Source: Aegilops tauschii subsp. strangulata (taxonomy: Eukaryota; Streptophyta; Magnoliopsida; Poales; Poaceae). From it: 64,000 nucleotides of DNA. The stretch is taken from the NCBI RefSeq assembly GCF_002575655.3, contig NC_053037.3:502270544-502334543 (forward strand), read 5' to 3'. The notes beneath the pieces were generated by a model. It searched no databases. It saw only the letters and a list, made by a program, of their open reading frames with translations, and was not told where the DNA came from. A program made the position numbers and the translations under genes. This document shows positions 43,815-54,985 of this stretch, in pieces (position 1 is the first letter of the stretch; the number at the start of each line of letters is the position of its first letter).

Positions 43815-44240
43815 ATGTCATCTCAGGTTTCCGACGGAGAGAGCTATGTCTCACACCTCCTTGCTGACCCAAAGACCTATGGGGATCTATCTCCTTGTGG
43901 TCGAACTACGGATGAGGAGGAGGATGCTCATCTGATGAGGATCAATGATTCAAGTTCGGAGGAGGAGGATGTCCCTCTACCTCAACCTGGGGATATGCAC
44001 GTGAAGTTCAAGAAATCCAGTCTCCCTAAGAGGGCTAAACTATCTAACAACCGATCTATTCCTTCTCGTTTTCGGCAAAAAAGCGAAGGAGATTTATGTG
44101 ACAAGATCTTGAAGCTGGAGTCGGAGGTCGATGATTTAAAGGAGGAAATTGCTCTCCTCAATTACAATATGAAGAAGCTGAAAGCGCAATTTACATCATC
44201 AACAACTTCATCATCACCACCTCCGAAGAAAGAGATATAA
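43815..44240 (+). CDS. Post-pol accessory ORF, 141 residues, coiled coil
   Basis: Open frame after pol in the sense direction, in the place where env-like or accessory ORFs occur in some plant Gypsy elements. It starts MSSQVSDGESYVSHLLADPK. The middle is acidic (TTDEEEDAH, SSSEEEDVP) followed by a basic stretch (KFKKSSLPKRAKLSNNR), and the C terminus is a predicted coiled coil (CDKILKLESEVDDLKEEIAL) with a Ser/Pro/Lys tail. No signal peptide or membrane segment is visible, so an envelope role is unlikely. Unlike gag-pol it has no stop or shift. The old copy of the family has an unrelated Transposase_28-like frame in the same place. Function unknown. Confidence 0.6.
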   Translation: MSSQVSDGESYVSHLLADPKTYGDLSPCGRTTDEEEDAHLMRINDSSSEEEDVPLPQPGDMHVKFKKSSLPKRAKLSNNRSIPSRFRQKSEGDLCDKILKLESEVDDLKEEIALLNYNMKKLKAQFTSSTTSSSPPPKKEI

Positions 44241-45785
44241 TCATATGGTTATGGGCACTCCCCTTGGCAACTGCCAAGCTTGGGGGAGGTGCCCCAGTAT
44301 CGTATCACCATCACACTCCTATCTTTACTATTTTTCTTAGTTCGATCCTTTTAGTAATATCTTGATCTAGTAGAATAAAGTTTTAGTATGATTTAGTTTT
44401 GAGTTTTGCTTTATGTTCCCTTTATGTAATCGAGCCCGTGAGCTATATAATAAAGATTAGTGTTGACTGAAGGGCTTGATTATTTTGCCATGATCTTGAG
44501 TGAATAAAAGAAAAGAGAAAAGAATAAAAAGAAACAAAGAGATCATATTGATTTTATGGAGGATAATGACTGCACATAGAAAGAGTATGATGATTAAAAG
44601 TTGTTGAGAGTTGACAAACATAGTTTTGGTCATCGTTGCAATTAATAGGAAGTAATAAAGAAAGAGTGGTTTCACATAAATATATACTATCTTGGACATC
44701 TTTTATGATTGGGAGCACTCATTAAAATATGACATGCTAAAGAGTTGATGTTGGACAAGGAAGACAACATAATGGGTTATGTTTTCTTATATCTGAGATA
44801 AAGTATTTTGTCATGGATCATCCAACATGTTGAGCTTGCCTTTCCCCCTCATGCTAGCCAAATTCTTTGCACCAACTAGAGATACTACTTGTGCTTCCAA
44901 AAACCCTTAAACCCAGTTTTGCCATGAGAGTCCACCATATCTACCTATGGATTGAGTAAGATCCTTCAAGTAAGTTGTCATTGGTGCAAGCAATAAAAAT
45001 TGCTCTCTAAATATGTACGATTGATTGGTGTGGAGGAAATAAGCTTTATACGATCTTGTGATGTGGAAGAAATAAAAGCGACGGACTGCATAATAAAGGT
45101 CTATATCACAAGCGGCAATATAAAGTGATGTTCTTTCGCATTAAGATTTTGTGCATCCAACCCTGAAAGCGCATGCAACCTCTGCTTCCCTCTGCGAAGG
45201 GCGTATCTTTTATTATCTTCTACCTTATGCAAGAGTCATGGTGATCTTCACCTTTCCTTTTTACATTTTATCCTTCGGCAAGCACATGATGTTGGAAAGA
45301 TCCTGATATATATATCTAACTGGATGTCAGTTAGCATGATCTATTATTGTTGACATTACCCTTGAGGTAAAAGGTTGGGAGGCGAAACTATAAGCCCCTA
45401 TCTTTCTCTGTGCCTGATTAAAACTCCGTAACCACAAGTATTGTGTGAGTGTTAGCAATTGTGAAAGACTAAATGATAGTTGAGTCTGTGGACTTGCTAG
45501 AAAGCTCTGACATAGATTATTTCTGTTGTTATGATAAATTGCAATTGCTTCAATGACTGAGATTATAGTTTGTTAGTTCTCAATAATGTTTCTGATTCAT
45601 ACTTTGCATTGTGAATAGATTATTACTTGAGCATAAGAAATCATATGACATTATCCATATATGTTGCTGTTATGAGAATAATCATGATGCCCTCATGTCC
45701 GTATTTTATTTTATCAACACCTCTATCTCTAAACATGTGGACATATTTATCGTTATCGGCTTCCGCTTGAGGACAAGCGAGGTCT
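44241..45785 (+). other. Non-coding 3' region before the polypurine tract
   Basis: AT-rich and without usable frames. AAGCTTGGGGGAGG at 44276-44289 is a second copy of the polypurine-tract sequence, and GGCAACTGCCAAGCTTGGGG can fold back. Several blocks match the interior of the non-autonomous element at 31300-33000 in inverse orientation. Confidence 0.6.
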
Positions 45786-45798
45786 AAGCTTGGGGGAG
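45786..45798 (+). promoter_or_regulatory. Polypurine tract of the plus-strand Gypsy
   Basis: AAGCTTGGGGGAG lies one base before the 3' LTR. Confidence 0.8.
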
Positions 45799-45799
45799 T

Positions 45800-47321
45800 T
45801 GATACGTCCATTTTGCATCATGCTTTTATATTGATATTTATCACATTATGGGATGTTATTATACGTTATGTCACAATACTTATGCCTATTCTCTATTATT
45901 TTACAAGGTTCACATAAAGAGGGAGAATGCCGGCAGCTGGAATTCTGGGCTGGAAAAGGAGCAAATATTAGAGACCTATTCTGCGCAACTCCAAAAGTCC
46001 TGAAGCTCCACGGAAGTTATTTTTGGAAATAATAAAAAATACTGAGCGAAGAAAATACCAGAGGGGACCCACACCCTGGGCACGAGGGTGGGGGGCGCGC
46101 CCTACCCCCTGGGCGCGCCCCCTGCCTCGTGGGCCCCCTGGTGGCCCTCCGGTGTCCATCTTTTGCTATATGAAGTATTTCATCCGAGAAAAAATCATAA
46201 GCAAGCTTTCGGGACGAGACTCCGCCGCCACGAGTCGGAACCTTGGCGGAACCAATCTAGGGCCCTGGCGGAGCTGTTCTGCCGGGGAAACTTCCCTCCG
46301 GGAGGGGGAAATCATCGCCATCGTCATCACCAACGCTCCTCTCATCGGGAGGGGGCCAATCTCCATCAACATCTTCACCAGAACCATCTCCTCTCAAACC
46401 CTAGTTCATCTCTTGTATCCAATTCTTGTCTCTAAGTCTGAGATTGGTACCTGTAGGTTGCTAGTAGTGTTGATTACTCCTTGTAGTTGATGCTAGTTGG
46501 TTTATTTGGTGGAAGATCATATGTTCAGATCCATTATGCATATTAATACCCCTCTGATTATGAACATGAATATGCTTTGTGAGTAGTTACGTTTGTTCCT
46601 GAGGACATGGGAGAAGTCTTGCTATTAGTAGTCATGTGAATTTGGTATTCGTTCGATATTTTGATGAGATGTATGTTATCTTGCCTCTAGTGGTGTCATG
46701 TGAACGTCGACTACATGACACTTCACCATTATTTGGGCCTAGAGGAAGGCATCGGGAAGTAATAAGTAGATGATGGGTTGCTAGAGTGACAGAAGCTTAA
46801 ACCCTAGTTTATGTGTTGCTTCGTAAGGGGCTGATTTGGATCCATATGTTTCAGGCTATGGTTTGGTTTACCTTAATACTTCTTTTGTAGTTGCGGATGC
46901 TTGCAATAGGGGTTAATCATAAGTGGGATGCTTTTCCAAGTAAGGACAACACCCAAACACCGGTCCACCCACATATCAAATTATCAAAGTACCGAACGCG
47001 AATCATATGAACGTGATGAAAACTAGCTTGACGATAATTCCCATGTGTCCTCGGGAGCGCTTTTCTCTATATAAGAGTTTGTCCAGGCTTGTCCTTTGCA
47101 ACAAAAAGGATTGGGCCACCTTGCTGCACTTCAATTACTTTTGTTACTTGTTGCTCGTTACAAATTATCTTATCACAAAACTATCTGTTACCGCTAATTT
47201 CAGTGCTTGCAGAGAATACCTTGCTGAAAACCGCTTATCATTTTCTTCTGCTCCTCGCTGGGTTCGACACTCTTACTTATCGAAAGGACTACGATAGATC
47301 CCCTATACTTGTGGGTCATCA
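45800..47321 (+). repeat. 3' LTR of the plus-strand Gypsy element
   Basis: 1522 bases, TGATACGTCC to GTGGGTCATCA, aligned along its length with 37165-38685 and followed by the GTTCT duplication. Confidence 0.9.
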
Positions 47322-48287
47322 GTTCTCCACTCATCAAGTGAGCTAATGTCAAATAGCCTCTTTTCATCGGCAAGTTTGAAATCATAATTGAGCTCTTTAA
47401 TGGCCAAATATGCCCGATGTTCTAGTTCGAGAGGTAAGTGACATGCTTTTCCATATACCATTTTATACGGAGACATACCCATAGGATTTTTATATGCAGT
47501 TCTATAGGCCCATAATGCATCATCAAGTTTTTTGGTCCAATTCTTTCTAGATCTATTAACATACTCAAGTCTACTTGACCACTAGACTGTGGATGATATG
47601 GAGATGCAATTCTATGATTAACATCATACTTAGCAAGCATTTTACGAAAGGCACCATGAATAAAATGTGAACCACCATCAGTCATTAAGTATCTAGGGAC
47701 TCCAAACCTCAGAAAAATAACTTCTTTAAGCATCTTAATAGAGGTGTTATGATCAGCACTACTAGTTGGAATAGCTTCTACCCACTTAGTAACATAATCA
47801 ACAGCAACTAAAATATGTGTATACCCATTAGAGAAAGGAAACAGTCCCATATAATCAAAGCACCAAACATCAAATGGTTCAATAACAAGTGAACAGTTCA
47901 TAGGCATTTCTTGACGTCTACTAATGTTACCAATTCTTTGACATTCATCACAAGACAAGACAAACTTACAGGTATCTTTAAAAAGAGTAGGCCAATAAAA
48001 ACTGGATTGCAATACCTTATGCGCAGTTCTATCTCCAACATGGTGTCCTCCATAAGCTTCGGAGTGACACTTGCCTAGGATCTGTTCTTGTTCATGCTCG
48101 GGTACACAGCGTCTAATAACACCATCTACTCCTTCTTTATAAAGGTGTGGGTCATCCCAGAAGTAATGTCTTAAATCATAGAAAAACTTTTTCTTTTGCT
48201 GGTATGTGAAACTAGGTGGTATAAATTTACCAACAATGTAATTGGCATAATCAGCATACCATGGAGCAGTACGAGAAGCATTTATGA
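47322..48287 (-). pseudogene. Old Gypsy element: RNase H end and integrase
   Basis: Read on the minus strand from the CACTA insertion at 48288: a DPHLYKEGVDGVIRRCVPEH linker, the zinc-finger region (HSEAYGGHH, CDECQR), then the DDE core (DYMGLFPFSNGYTH, DYVTKWVEAIP, MTDGGSHFIHG). A deletion shortly after YHPQSSGQVDLS shifts the frame. Reading resumes in another frame (AYRTAYKNPMG-type sequence) to the LTR insertion at 47321. Two codons that are stops in the plus-strand copy are sense here, so the copies decayed independently. Confidence 0.8.
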
Positions 48288-49188
48288 CACTACAAGAAAC
48301 CTGTTAATCGATGACAGTCCCAAGCTGTCATGGATCAATGAAAAACCGTCGTGGATGCGCAGACGTGACGGACTTGAAAACCGTCATGTATATCGCATCA
48401 TAATTTGGCACAGTACCCTCCTTGACGGTTTTTGGCCGTCATAGATCTGTCCCTAGGCTCGCCGGGCCCAAGATTCCATGACAGACTAAGCCGTCACAGA
48501 TTTACATGACCTGGTAGGAGCATGGACCTGAGGTGGCGTCTACGTGGATCTGACGTGGCATCCAACATGGCCCATGTAGTAACCAGCCCAATTAAGGATT
48601 TAGCCCAATAATTTGGGTCCAGTCCAACCCTAGCCACTTACTTCAGTTCTACCCATTAGAATACCTATTCTTTTAGTCCAACCATTAGCCCATTTTTTGT
48701 GCAGCGTGATTTTTCATGCAACCCAATTTGCAACAAGACAAATTCATTCACACAATAGCATCTGGTCGTAAGAAAATACAAACTTCCAATAATCTAGACT
48801 GATTTCTGAAAACAAATATTTGTATCAAAACATCACATACATATCGAGAAAGAACTATAAGCATTATTTTTAAAAATTTCGAGTAAATATACTACTAGCT
48901 GGATTTAATCTTCAACACTACACCACTAATGCTTCCATGTAGTTATTCGAGGCCAAGTCATTCCTGCTAAAAACTTCAATCTCCAGCTGAGTGCCAACCT
49001 ACATAGAATCCAAAACATATACAAACTTATAGTAAGTAATGATAGCCAGCCCCCAAATGAATCTAGAGAGTAATGATATAGTTGCTTTTCCAAGCAATTT
49101 TAAGCAAAGGATGGAGACATCATTTCTTATTCATCAAGTACCACAAAAAATCAAGTTTATATACACTGATAGGGCTTGGTCTATCAAA

Positions 49189-49252
49189 ACAGATGGTTCA
49201 TACAATATAGTATGGTTCATACACTACAGGATGGTTCATACAATACAATGTA
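49189..49252 (+). repeat. Short triplicate GATGGTTCATACA
   Basis: A(G/C)ATGGTTCATACAATA occurs three to four times at about 20-base spacing within the CACTA interior; the second copy reads TATGGTTCATACACTA. Confidence 0.6.
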
Positions 49253-51660
49253 CTGTAGTTTCTAGTTAGAAAACTAGAAAAAGTAATACTGGAGGCATAG
49301 TTTCTTCACCAATTAAGGTTAATTCCGATCAAACTTGTATTTTTCATGTAAAATAAAAACACTTAAAAGCAAAACCATTTTAGGCAATTAAATGATTCAC
49401 CTAGTGATCTCATTATTTTAACAGTAGAATTCTTTCACGAGCATGAGAGAACTTCAGTTAACCACTTTAGAACAAGGGAAAAGCTTGGGAACAGCCTACT
49501 GATCCAACACAGGCGTCCGTCGCCTCCGGCACGTGATGCGTGTCCCATGTGTGGCTCGCATACCACACTATTCTAACTACATCTTTGTTGTGATTTTTTT
49601 TGCAACATCACTTGTGTTGATGTCCCTTCCCCAACAAATCCTATGTCGCAAAAAAGGGAGACGCAATTATTTTCTGCAACAAGACCTCTACTGCAAACAA
49701 AATTATGCAAGAAGACCTATGTTACAAAAAAAGATCTGACAGATCGCTACTCGATGGATCTTTTTAAAAGATCTGCCGACCAACGCGTAGCACGTTCCTT
49801 AGAAGAAAGATGAACCTAATGGTTCAAATTTAGTCTAATGCTTTCAGACCAAACCTTCACATCTAGATTAACCACACCTAGGAATTGTGAAGAACAGTAA
49901 AATATGTTGGAAGAAAAAAAGCATGCATTCTCCCATTTACTGATTAGCCTTCATGGCATAAAAGGTACAGAATTATCTCCGCCCACACTTCCATATGAGA
50001 TGAGATACAAGGCACACAATTATCTCTATCAAAAAAAGTTCAGAGTTCATACCTCAAAGTTCATAAATCACAAAGGGATGCTAGTTTACAATTGACATGA
50101 ACTAGCATTCTGAGCTTCGCAGTTAAGTTCCCAGTTAAGCATGTTCAGGACCTATGAGACAACGATGGTACACTGAATTAATAGATTTCAGCATTAACAT
50201 TGGTAAATTACGAACATACTAGAACCTAAAGGAGCGCGTTGCCGCACCCTGCCATCATGGTGAACTGTGAATGAACATAGAACACATCATGGTATTGGCA
50301 ATGTTAGACACGCCACCAATAGAAAAGAAAAAGGATTACAAAAGAATCATCTGCTTATGATAGCCATGCTAAACCAAAATATTTACCCTGATATGACAAG
50401 CTAGCTAGGTGACAGAGTATAACACTGTAACATGTGTGGAGCTAGCCAAATGATCGGTCATCTTAGATTAACTTTACATGTCATATAGTAATAAATGCAT
50501 AGTTATTGGCATAAGATTAAGTTGTCCAATAGCATGCAAGTGCAGGTGTAGAGATAGCACACACGACACAACCAAAAGTAAGATAGTTTTTGCAAGATGT
50601 GCCACACATGTTTTCAGCTTTGGCAAACTGAAACACGCGCAATAGTGACTCATCATGTTCCAGACTACATGAAAGTATTGACCACATTAAAGAAATGCAA
50701 TATTACTTCAGGTTTTAATAAAAATCTGAAGTGGATACACCAGCACAACTGTCTGAACATTCACAGGTGACCAAACCTGACGCATATATAAGGTGCTCTT
50801 CACAATGCGGCCATCACTTCTGTTTGCTCAGTAACAATAGTCAATTGGCATAAGATTACTAATAATAAACACAAGTGTTTTTTGTTGCCCAAACAATGAG
50901 TCCATGGTGAGATTTACCATTCCTAAAAGAACCAACAAGTGTTCTAACATAGATAGACAGTACACTGTATAACAAGTGAGCAATAGTAAACACTGACTGA
51001 TCTCCAATTGCATTGGGGTAATCATTTTCTTCCAAAATTAAAATGTTTGAAGTTATATCAACATTTTTTACATTTACATCTAGTAGTTAAATATTGTTGC
51101 ATACATTCGAGATATACCAGCTCAATGCGGATTGCACTCCGAGTTAGGCGATTCAGATTGAAACTGAACAAATACCTCACAGTAGACAGAAATAAGTAAT
51201 TGAGGTTCCTAAGAGATAGTATAATGAACAGCACTAGGGAGCAAGGAAGGCCAGAAATAGACAAACTGGCCAGCAGCCATTGTCGCAGATGGACACACAA
51301 GCAGTTCTGACAGAGAAATCCAGAATAAACAAGCATGAGAACCCCTAAAAATCATCAATAAATAAGATGGAGTATGGTGTCTGACACTATCCTGGGAAGA
51401 ACAAGTATTATGTATGAAGTGAACAGCAAGCAAGGCATCCCCCTGGACGTAGGAAGACCAAAGGCAAGACAAAGGGATGGAAAGAGAGATGAATCTTGCG
51501 CAACATGTAAATTGGAAAACCTGTCTCAATCACGCGCAACTTGTATCCTAAAACACATCCGGAACTCAATTACTGAACTAATCAGAGATGGTTAAGAATC
51601 TATGGGTTTATTCCCATATTACTAGATTTCTTGCACTGTCGTACTAATAGCCAACATCGT
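49253..51660. other. Unassigned CACTA interior
   Basis: AT-rich sequence without a supported coding frame. It may include introns or downstream parts of the captured gene on the minus strand, but no further RPA32-like exon was recognised. Confidence 0.4.
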
Positions 51661-51686
51661 CGGGGCCTTCGGTGCTCTTCACTCAC

Positions 51687-52060
51687 CATCTGATGAAATC
51701 GATGCAGTCGGTGTCGTCGTGGAGCGTGAAGGACACGTATGTGTTCCGCTCCGCCTTGCAGCTAACCATCCCCATGAGACTGACCTGCAGATCCCCAACC
51801 CAAATATGAAACTATGTAAGCACTCAATCCCGATGAACAACCAAGATGGGTGATTCCTTACTCACATGGGCTCTCCGTCGGATGGACCTGGATCCGTGCC
51901 CGCCGCCGGTGACCTCGGGGACTTCCAAATCCTGCTGTCGGCCCCGCCGCCGGTGACCTCGGGGACTTCCAAGTCCGGCTGTTGGTCCCGCTGCCACCGC
52001 TGCTGCCTCGGCTCGAGGGGTAGGACTGGTGGAGATCTGAATGGTGAGGGGAGGGGAATG
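51687..52060 (-). pseudogene. Captured RPA32 (RPA2)-like exon pair, partial
   Basis: On the minus strand, exon 51784-51687 is bounded by CTGCAG|GT and ATG|GTGAGT. It reads VSLMGMVSCKAERNTYVSFT, then a segment with DDTDCIDFIRW. This matches the start of the OB fold of replication protein A 32-kDa subunit, where plants have VGMV...VSFTLDDGTGRIDFIRW. The G-T-G of the conserved loop is replaced (DDTDC). An upstream GC-rich segment with a donor CCAT|GTGAGT at 51866-51865 is Gly/Ser-rich like the RPA32 N terminus, contains a tandem duplication of about 54 bases (GCCGCCGGTGACCTCGGGGA), and has no ATG. RPA32 normally binds single-stranded DNA in replication and repair. Here only a piece is present inside a CACTA element, so it is a transduplicated fragment. 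Confidence 0.6.
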
Positions 52061-52518
52061 GTGGGGAGCGGCCCGGCGTGGGGTGGTTCAGCGCCGGCGG
52101 CGGTGAAGCGGCACGGGGTGGTTCAGCGCCGACGCCGGTGGAGTGGCACGAGGAGGATAGGTAGAGTGGCGGTGGCTGAAGGTTGGTAGGGGAGGAGCTG
52201 GGAGAAGGGTGATTAGGGTTAGGCTGGCGTGGACTCTGCAGTTAAATGGGCTGGCTCGAAAATTTCAACACCCCGCGCTGGCACATCAGCTAGAACCATC
52301 CATGACGGTAAAAATGGTGTATGAAGAAAAAAAGGCTAGGCCCGACTAGGTGCAGCTGGTCGATCCTTGACAGTTTTTGTGACGGTCCCTCAAAGTCTGT
52401 CATAAAGGGGCTACTGTTTTCAGGCCCATTCGTATCTTGCTTATATGTGACGGTTTTCATGACAGTTTTTGTGAACGTCACCAGAAATCCGTCATGGATT
52501 AATAGATTTCTTGTAGTG

Positions 52519-54985
52519 TGATAGCTAATTGTTCATCAGGAAAGCTATCATCAATAGGTAGTGGGTCATCAAGAACATTCTCTAACCTAGATAAGTTGTC
52601 TGCAACGGGGTTCTCAGCTCCCTTTCTATCTATAATATGCAAATCAAATTCTTGTAGCAAGAGAACCCATCTAATAAGTCTAGGTTTAGCATCTTTCTTT
52701 TCCATAAGATATTTAATAGCAGCATGATCAGTGTGAACAGTTACTTTAGAATCAATAATATAAGGTCTGAAATTATCACAAGCAAATACAACTGCTAAAA
52801 ATTCTTTTTCAGTAGTAGCATAATTTCTTTGGGCACTGTCTAGAGTTTTACTAGCATATTGGATAACATTTAATTTCTTATCGACTCTTTGTCCTAGAAC
52901 AACACCTACGGCATAATCACTAGCATCACACATAATTTCAAAGGGTAAATTCCAATCAGGTGGCTAAACAATAGTTGCAGAAATCAAGGCCTTCTTAAGT
53001 ATTTCAAATGCTTCTACACAATCATCATCAAAAACAAAAGGAACATCTTTTTGTAAGATATTAGTCAGAGGCCTAGAAATTTTTGAGAAAGTCTTTAATG
53101 AACCTCCTATAAAAATCGACATGACCAAGGAAACTTCTTATACCTTTAATGTCCTTAGGACACGGCATCTTTTCAATAGCATCAACTTTAGCTTTATCAA
53201 CTTCAATACCTCTTTCAGAAATTTTATGCCCCAAGACAATACCTTCATTAACCATAAAGTGGCACTTCTCCCAATTCAAGACAAGATTAGTTTCTTCACA
53301 TCTCTGGAAAACTCGATCAAGGTTGCTCAAGCAATCATCAAAAGAAGTTCCATAAACGGATAAATCATCCATGAAAACCTCAACAATCTTTTCACAAAAG
53401 TCAGAGAATATAGCAGTCAGACATCTTTGAAAGGTAGCAGGTGCATTGCATGAACCAAAAGGCATACGTCTATAAGCAAAGTTACCGAAAGGGCAAGTAA
53501 AAGTGGTCTTTTCTTGATCCTCTTTTGACACATGTATTTGAGAGAAACCAGAATAACTATATAGAATGCAAAAATGTGTATGCTTGGATAATCTTTCTAG
53601 CATTTGATCAATAAAAGGTAAAGGGTAATGATCCTTTTTAGTAGCTTTATTTACTTTGTGAAACTCAATTACCATTCTATAACCTGTAACAATTCTTTGT
53701 GGGATCAATTCATCTTTATCATTAGGAACAACAGTAATACCTCCCTTCTTAGGGACATAATGGACTGGACTTACCCACTGACTATCAGCAACGGGATAAG
53801 TTATACCTGCCTCCAGAAGCTTTAGTATTTCTTTTCTTACCACTTCTTTCATCTTAGGATTTAACCGTCGTTGGTGATCAACAACCGGTTTAGCGTCTTT
53901 CTCCAATTTTATTTTGTGTTGGTATAGAGTGGGACTAATGCCCTTAAGATCACCAAGAGTATATCCAATAGCTTCACGGCGCTTCTTCAGAGTTTTCAAT
54001 AATTTCCCTTCTTCCTGCACTGAAAGGTTAGCACTAATAATAATTGGATATATCTTCTTTTCGTCAAGATAAGCATATTTAAGAGTATCAGGTAATGGCT
54101 TAAGCTCAAACACGGGATCACCCTTGGGTGGAGGAGGATTCCCTAGAATTTCAACAGGTAAGTTGTGTTTCAAAAAAGGTCCCTGTTTAAAGAATACTTC
54201 ATCTATTTCCCTTCTTTCATTCATAAACATGTCATTTTCATGGTCTAGCAAATATTGTTCTAAAGGATCGTTAGGAGGCACGGCAATAGAAGCAAGACCA
54301 ATAATTTCATCTTTACTTGGAAAGTCTTTATCATGGGGTTGTCTACGAAATTTAGCAAAATTAAAATCATGAGACATATCCCCTAAACCAACAGAAACAA
54401 TACCCTTTTTGCAGTCTATCTTAGCATTAACAGTATTCGAGAAGGGTCTACCAAATATAATGGGACTAAAGTTATCTTGTGGGGAAGCAAGAACAAGAAA
54501 ATCAGTAAGATATTTAACTTTCCCACACAAGACTTCAACATCTCTAACAATCCCAACCGGTGAGATAGTATCTCTATTGGCAAGCTTAAGTGTAACATCA
54601 ATACCTTCTAACTCTGTAGGTGCAATATCATGCATAATTTCTTCATATAAAGAATGATGTATTGCACTCGCACTAGCACCCATATCACATAAACCATGAT
54701 AGCAATGATCTCCTATTTTAACAGAAATAACGGGCATGCCTACAATAGGTCTGTTTTTATTTTTAGTATCGGGTCTAGCAATTCTAGCAGCTTCATCAAA
54801 AAAGTAAATAACATGCCCATCAATATTATCAACCAAGAGATCTTTAACCATAGAAATATTAGTTTCAACTTTAATTTGCTTAGAGGGTTTGGGCATTCTA
54901 ATATTACTTTTATTGACCACAGTTGAAGCTTTAGCATGATCCTTTATTCTAACAGGGAAAGGCGGCTTCTCAATATAAGCGGTAG
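52519..54985 (-). pseudogene. Old Gypsy element: gag end, protease, reverse transcriptase, RNase H
   Basis: A long minus-strand frame (54920-53073, 615 codons) reads protease (CDMGASASAI), linker, and reverse transcriptase (WVSPVHYVPKKGG, VFMDDLSVYGTSFDDC). A second frame (52933-52519) reads RNase H ([35 protein letters not shown]) up to the CACTA border. The first catalytic Asp region of the reverse transcriptase is altered: FCILYSYSGFSQI where the younger copy has FLDGYSG. A stop near 53073 with a shift, and a TAG in the segment before CDASDY, separate the two frames. Positions that are shifted in the younger copy are intact here, so each copy can be used to locate lesions in the other. Confidence 0.85.

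Larger units (their letters stand above)
37165..47321 (+). mobile_element. Nearly complete Gypsy retrotransposon (10.2 kb)
   Basis: 5' LTR 37165-38685, 3' LTR 45800-47321, GTTCT duplication at 37160-37164 and 47322-47326. Inside lie a tRNA-Asp-type primer site, gag-pol (38793-43529, broken), an extra ORF (43815-44240) and a polypurine tract. The order protease, reverse transcriptase, RNase H, integrase is that of Gypsy (Ty3) elements; the CDMG-type protease, the lack of a chromodomain and the post-pol ORF fit the Athila/Tat side (inference). It is inserted, in opposite orientation, into an older member of its own family. Confidence 0.9.
48288..52518. mobile_element. Complete CACTA element, 4231 bp, non-autonomous
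   Basis: Left end CACTACAAGAAACCTGTTAA, right end GATTTCTTGTAGTG, with TGA on both sides (48285-48287 and 52519-52521). Both subterminal zones (48300-48500 and 52300-52510) contain many GACGG/CCGTC and TGACAG/CTGTCA motifs, as in CACTA elements. No transposase is visible. The interior is mostly AT-rich, unassigned DNA (48500-51600) plus a captured RPA32-like gene piece near the right end. The element interrupts the old Gypsy element between RNase H and integrase. Confidence 0.9.

Noticed and set aside
51209..51529. 106-codon minus-strand frame beside the RPA32-like exon
   Set aside because: It has no splice-site support and no similarity to later RPA32 parts; it looks like intronic or untranslated sequence.
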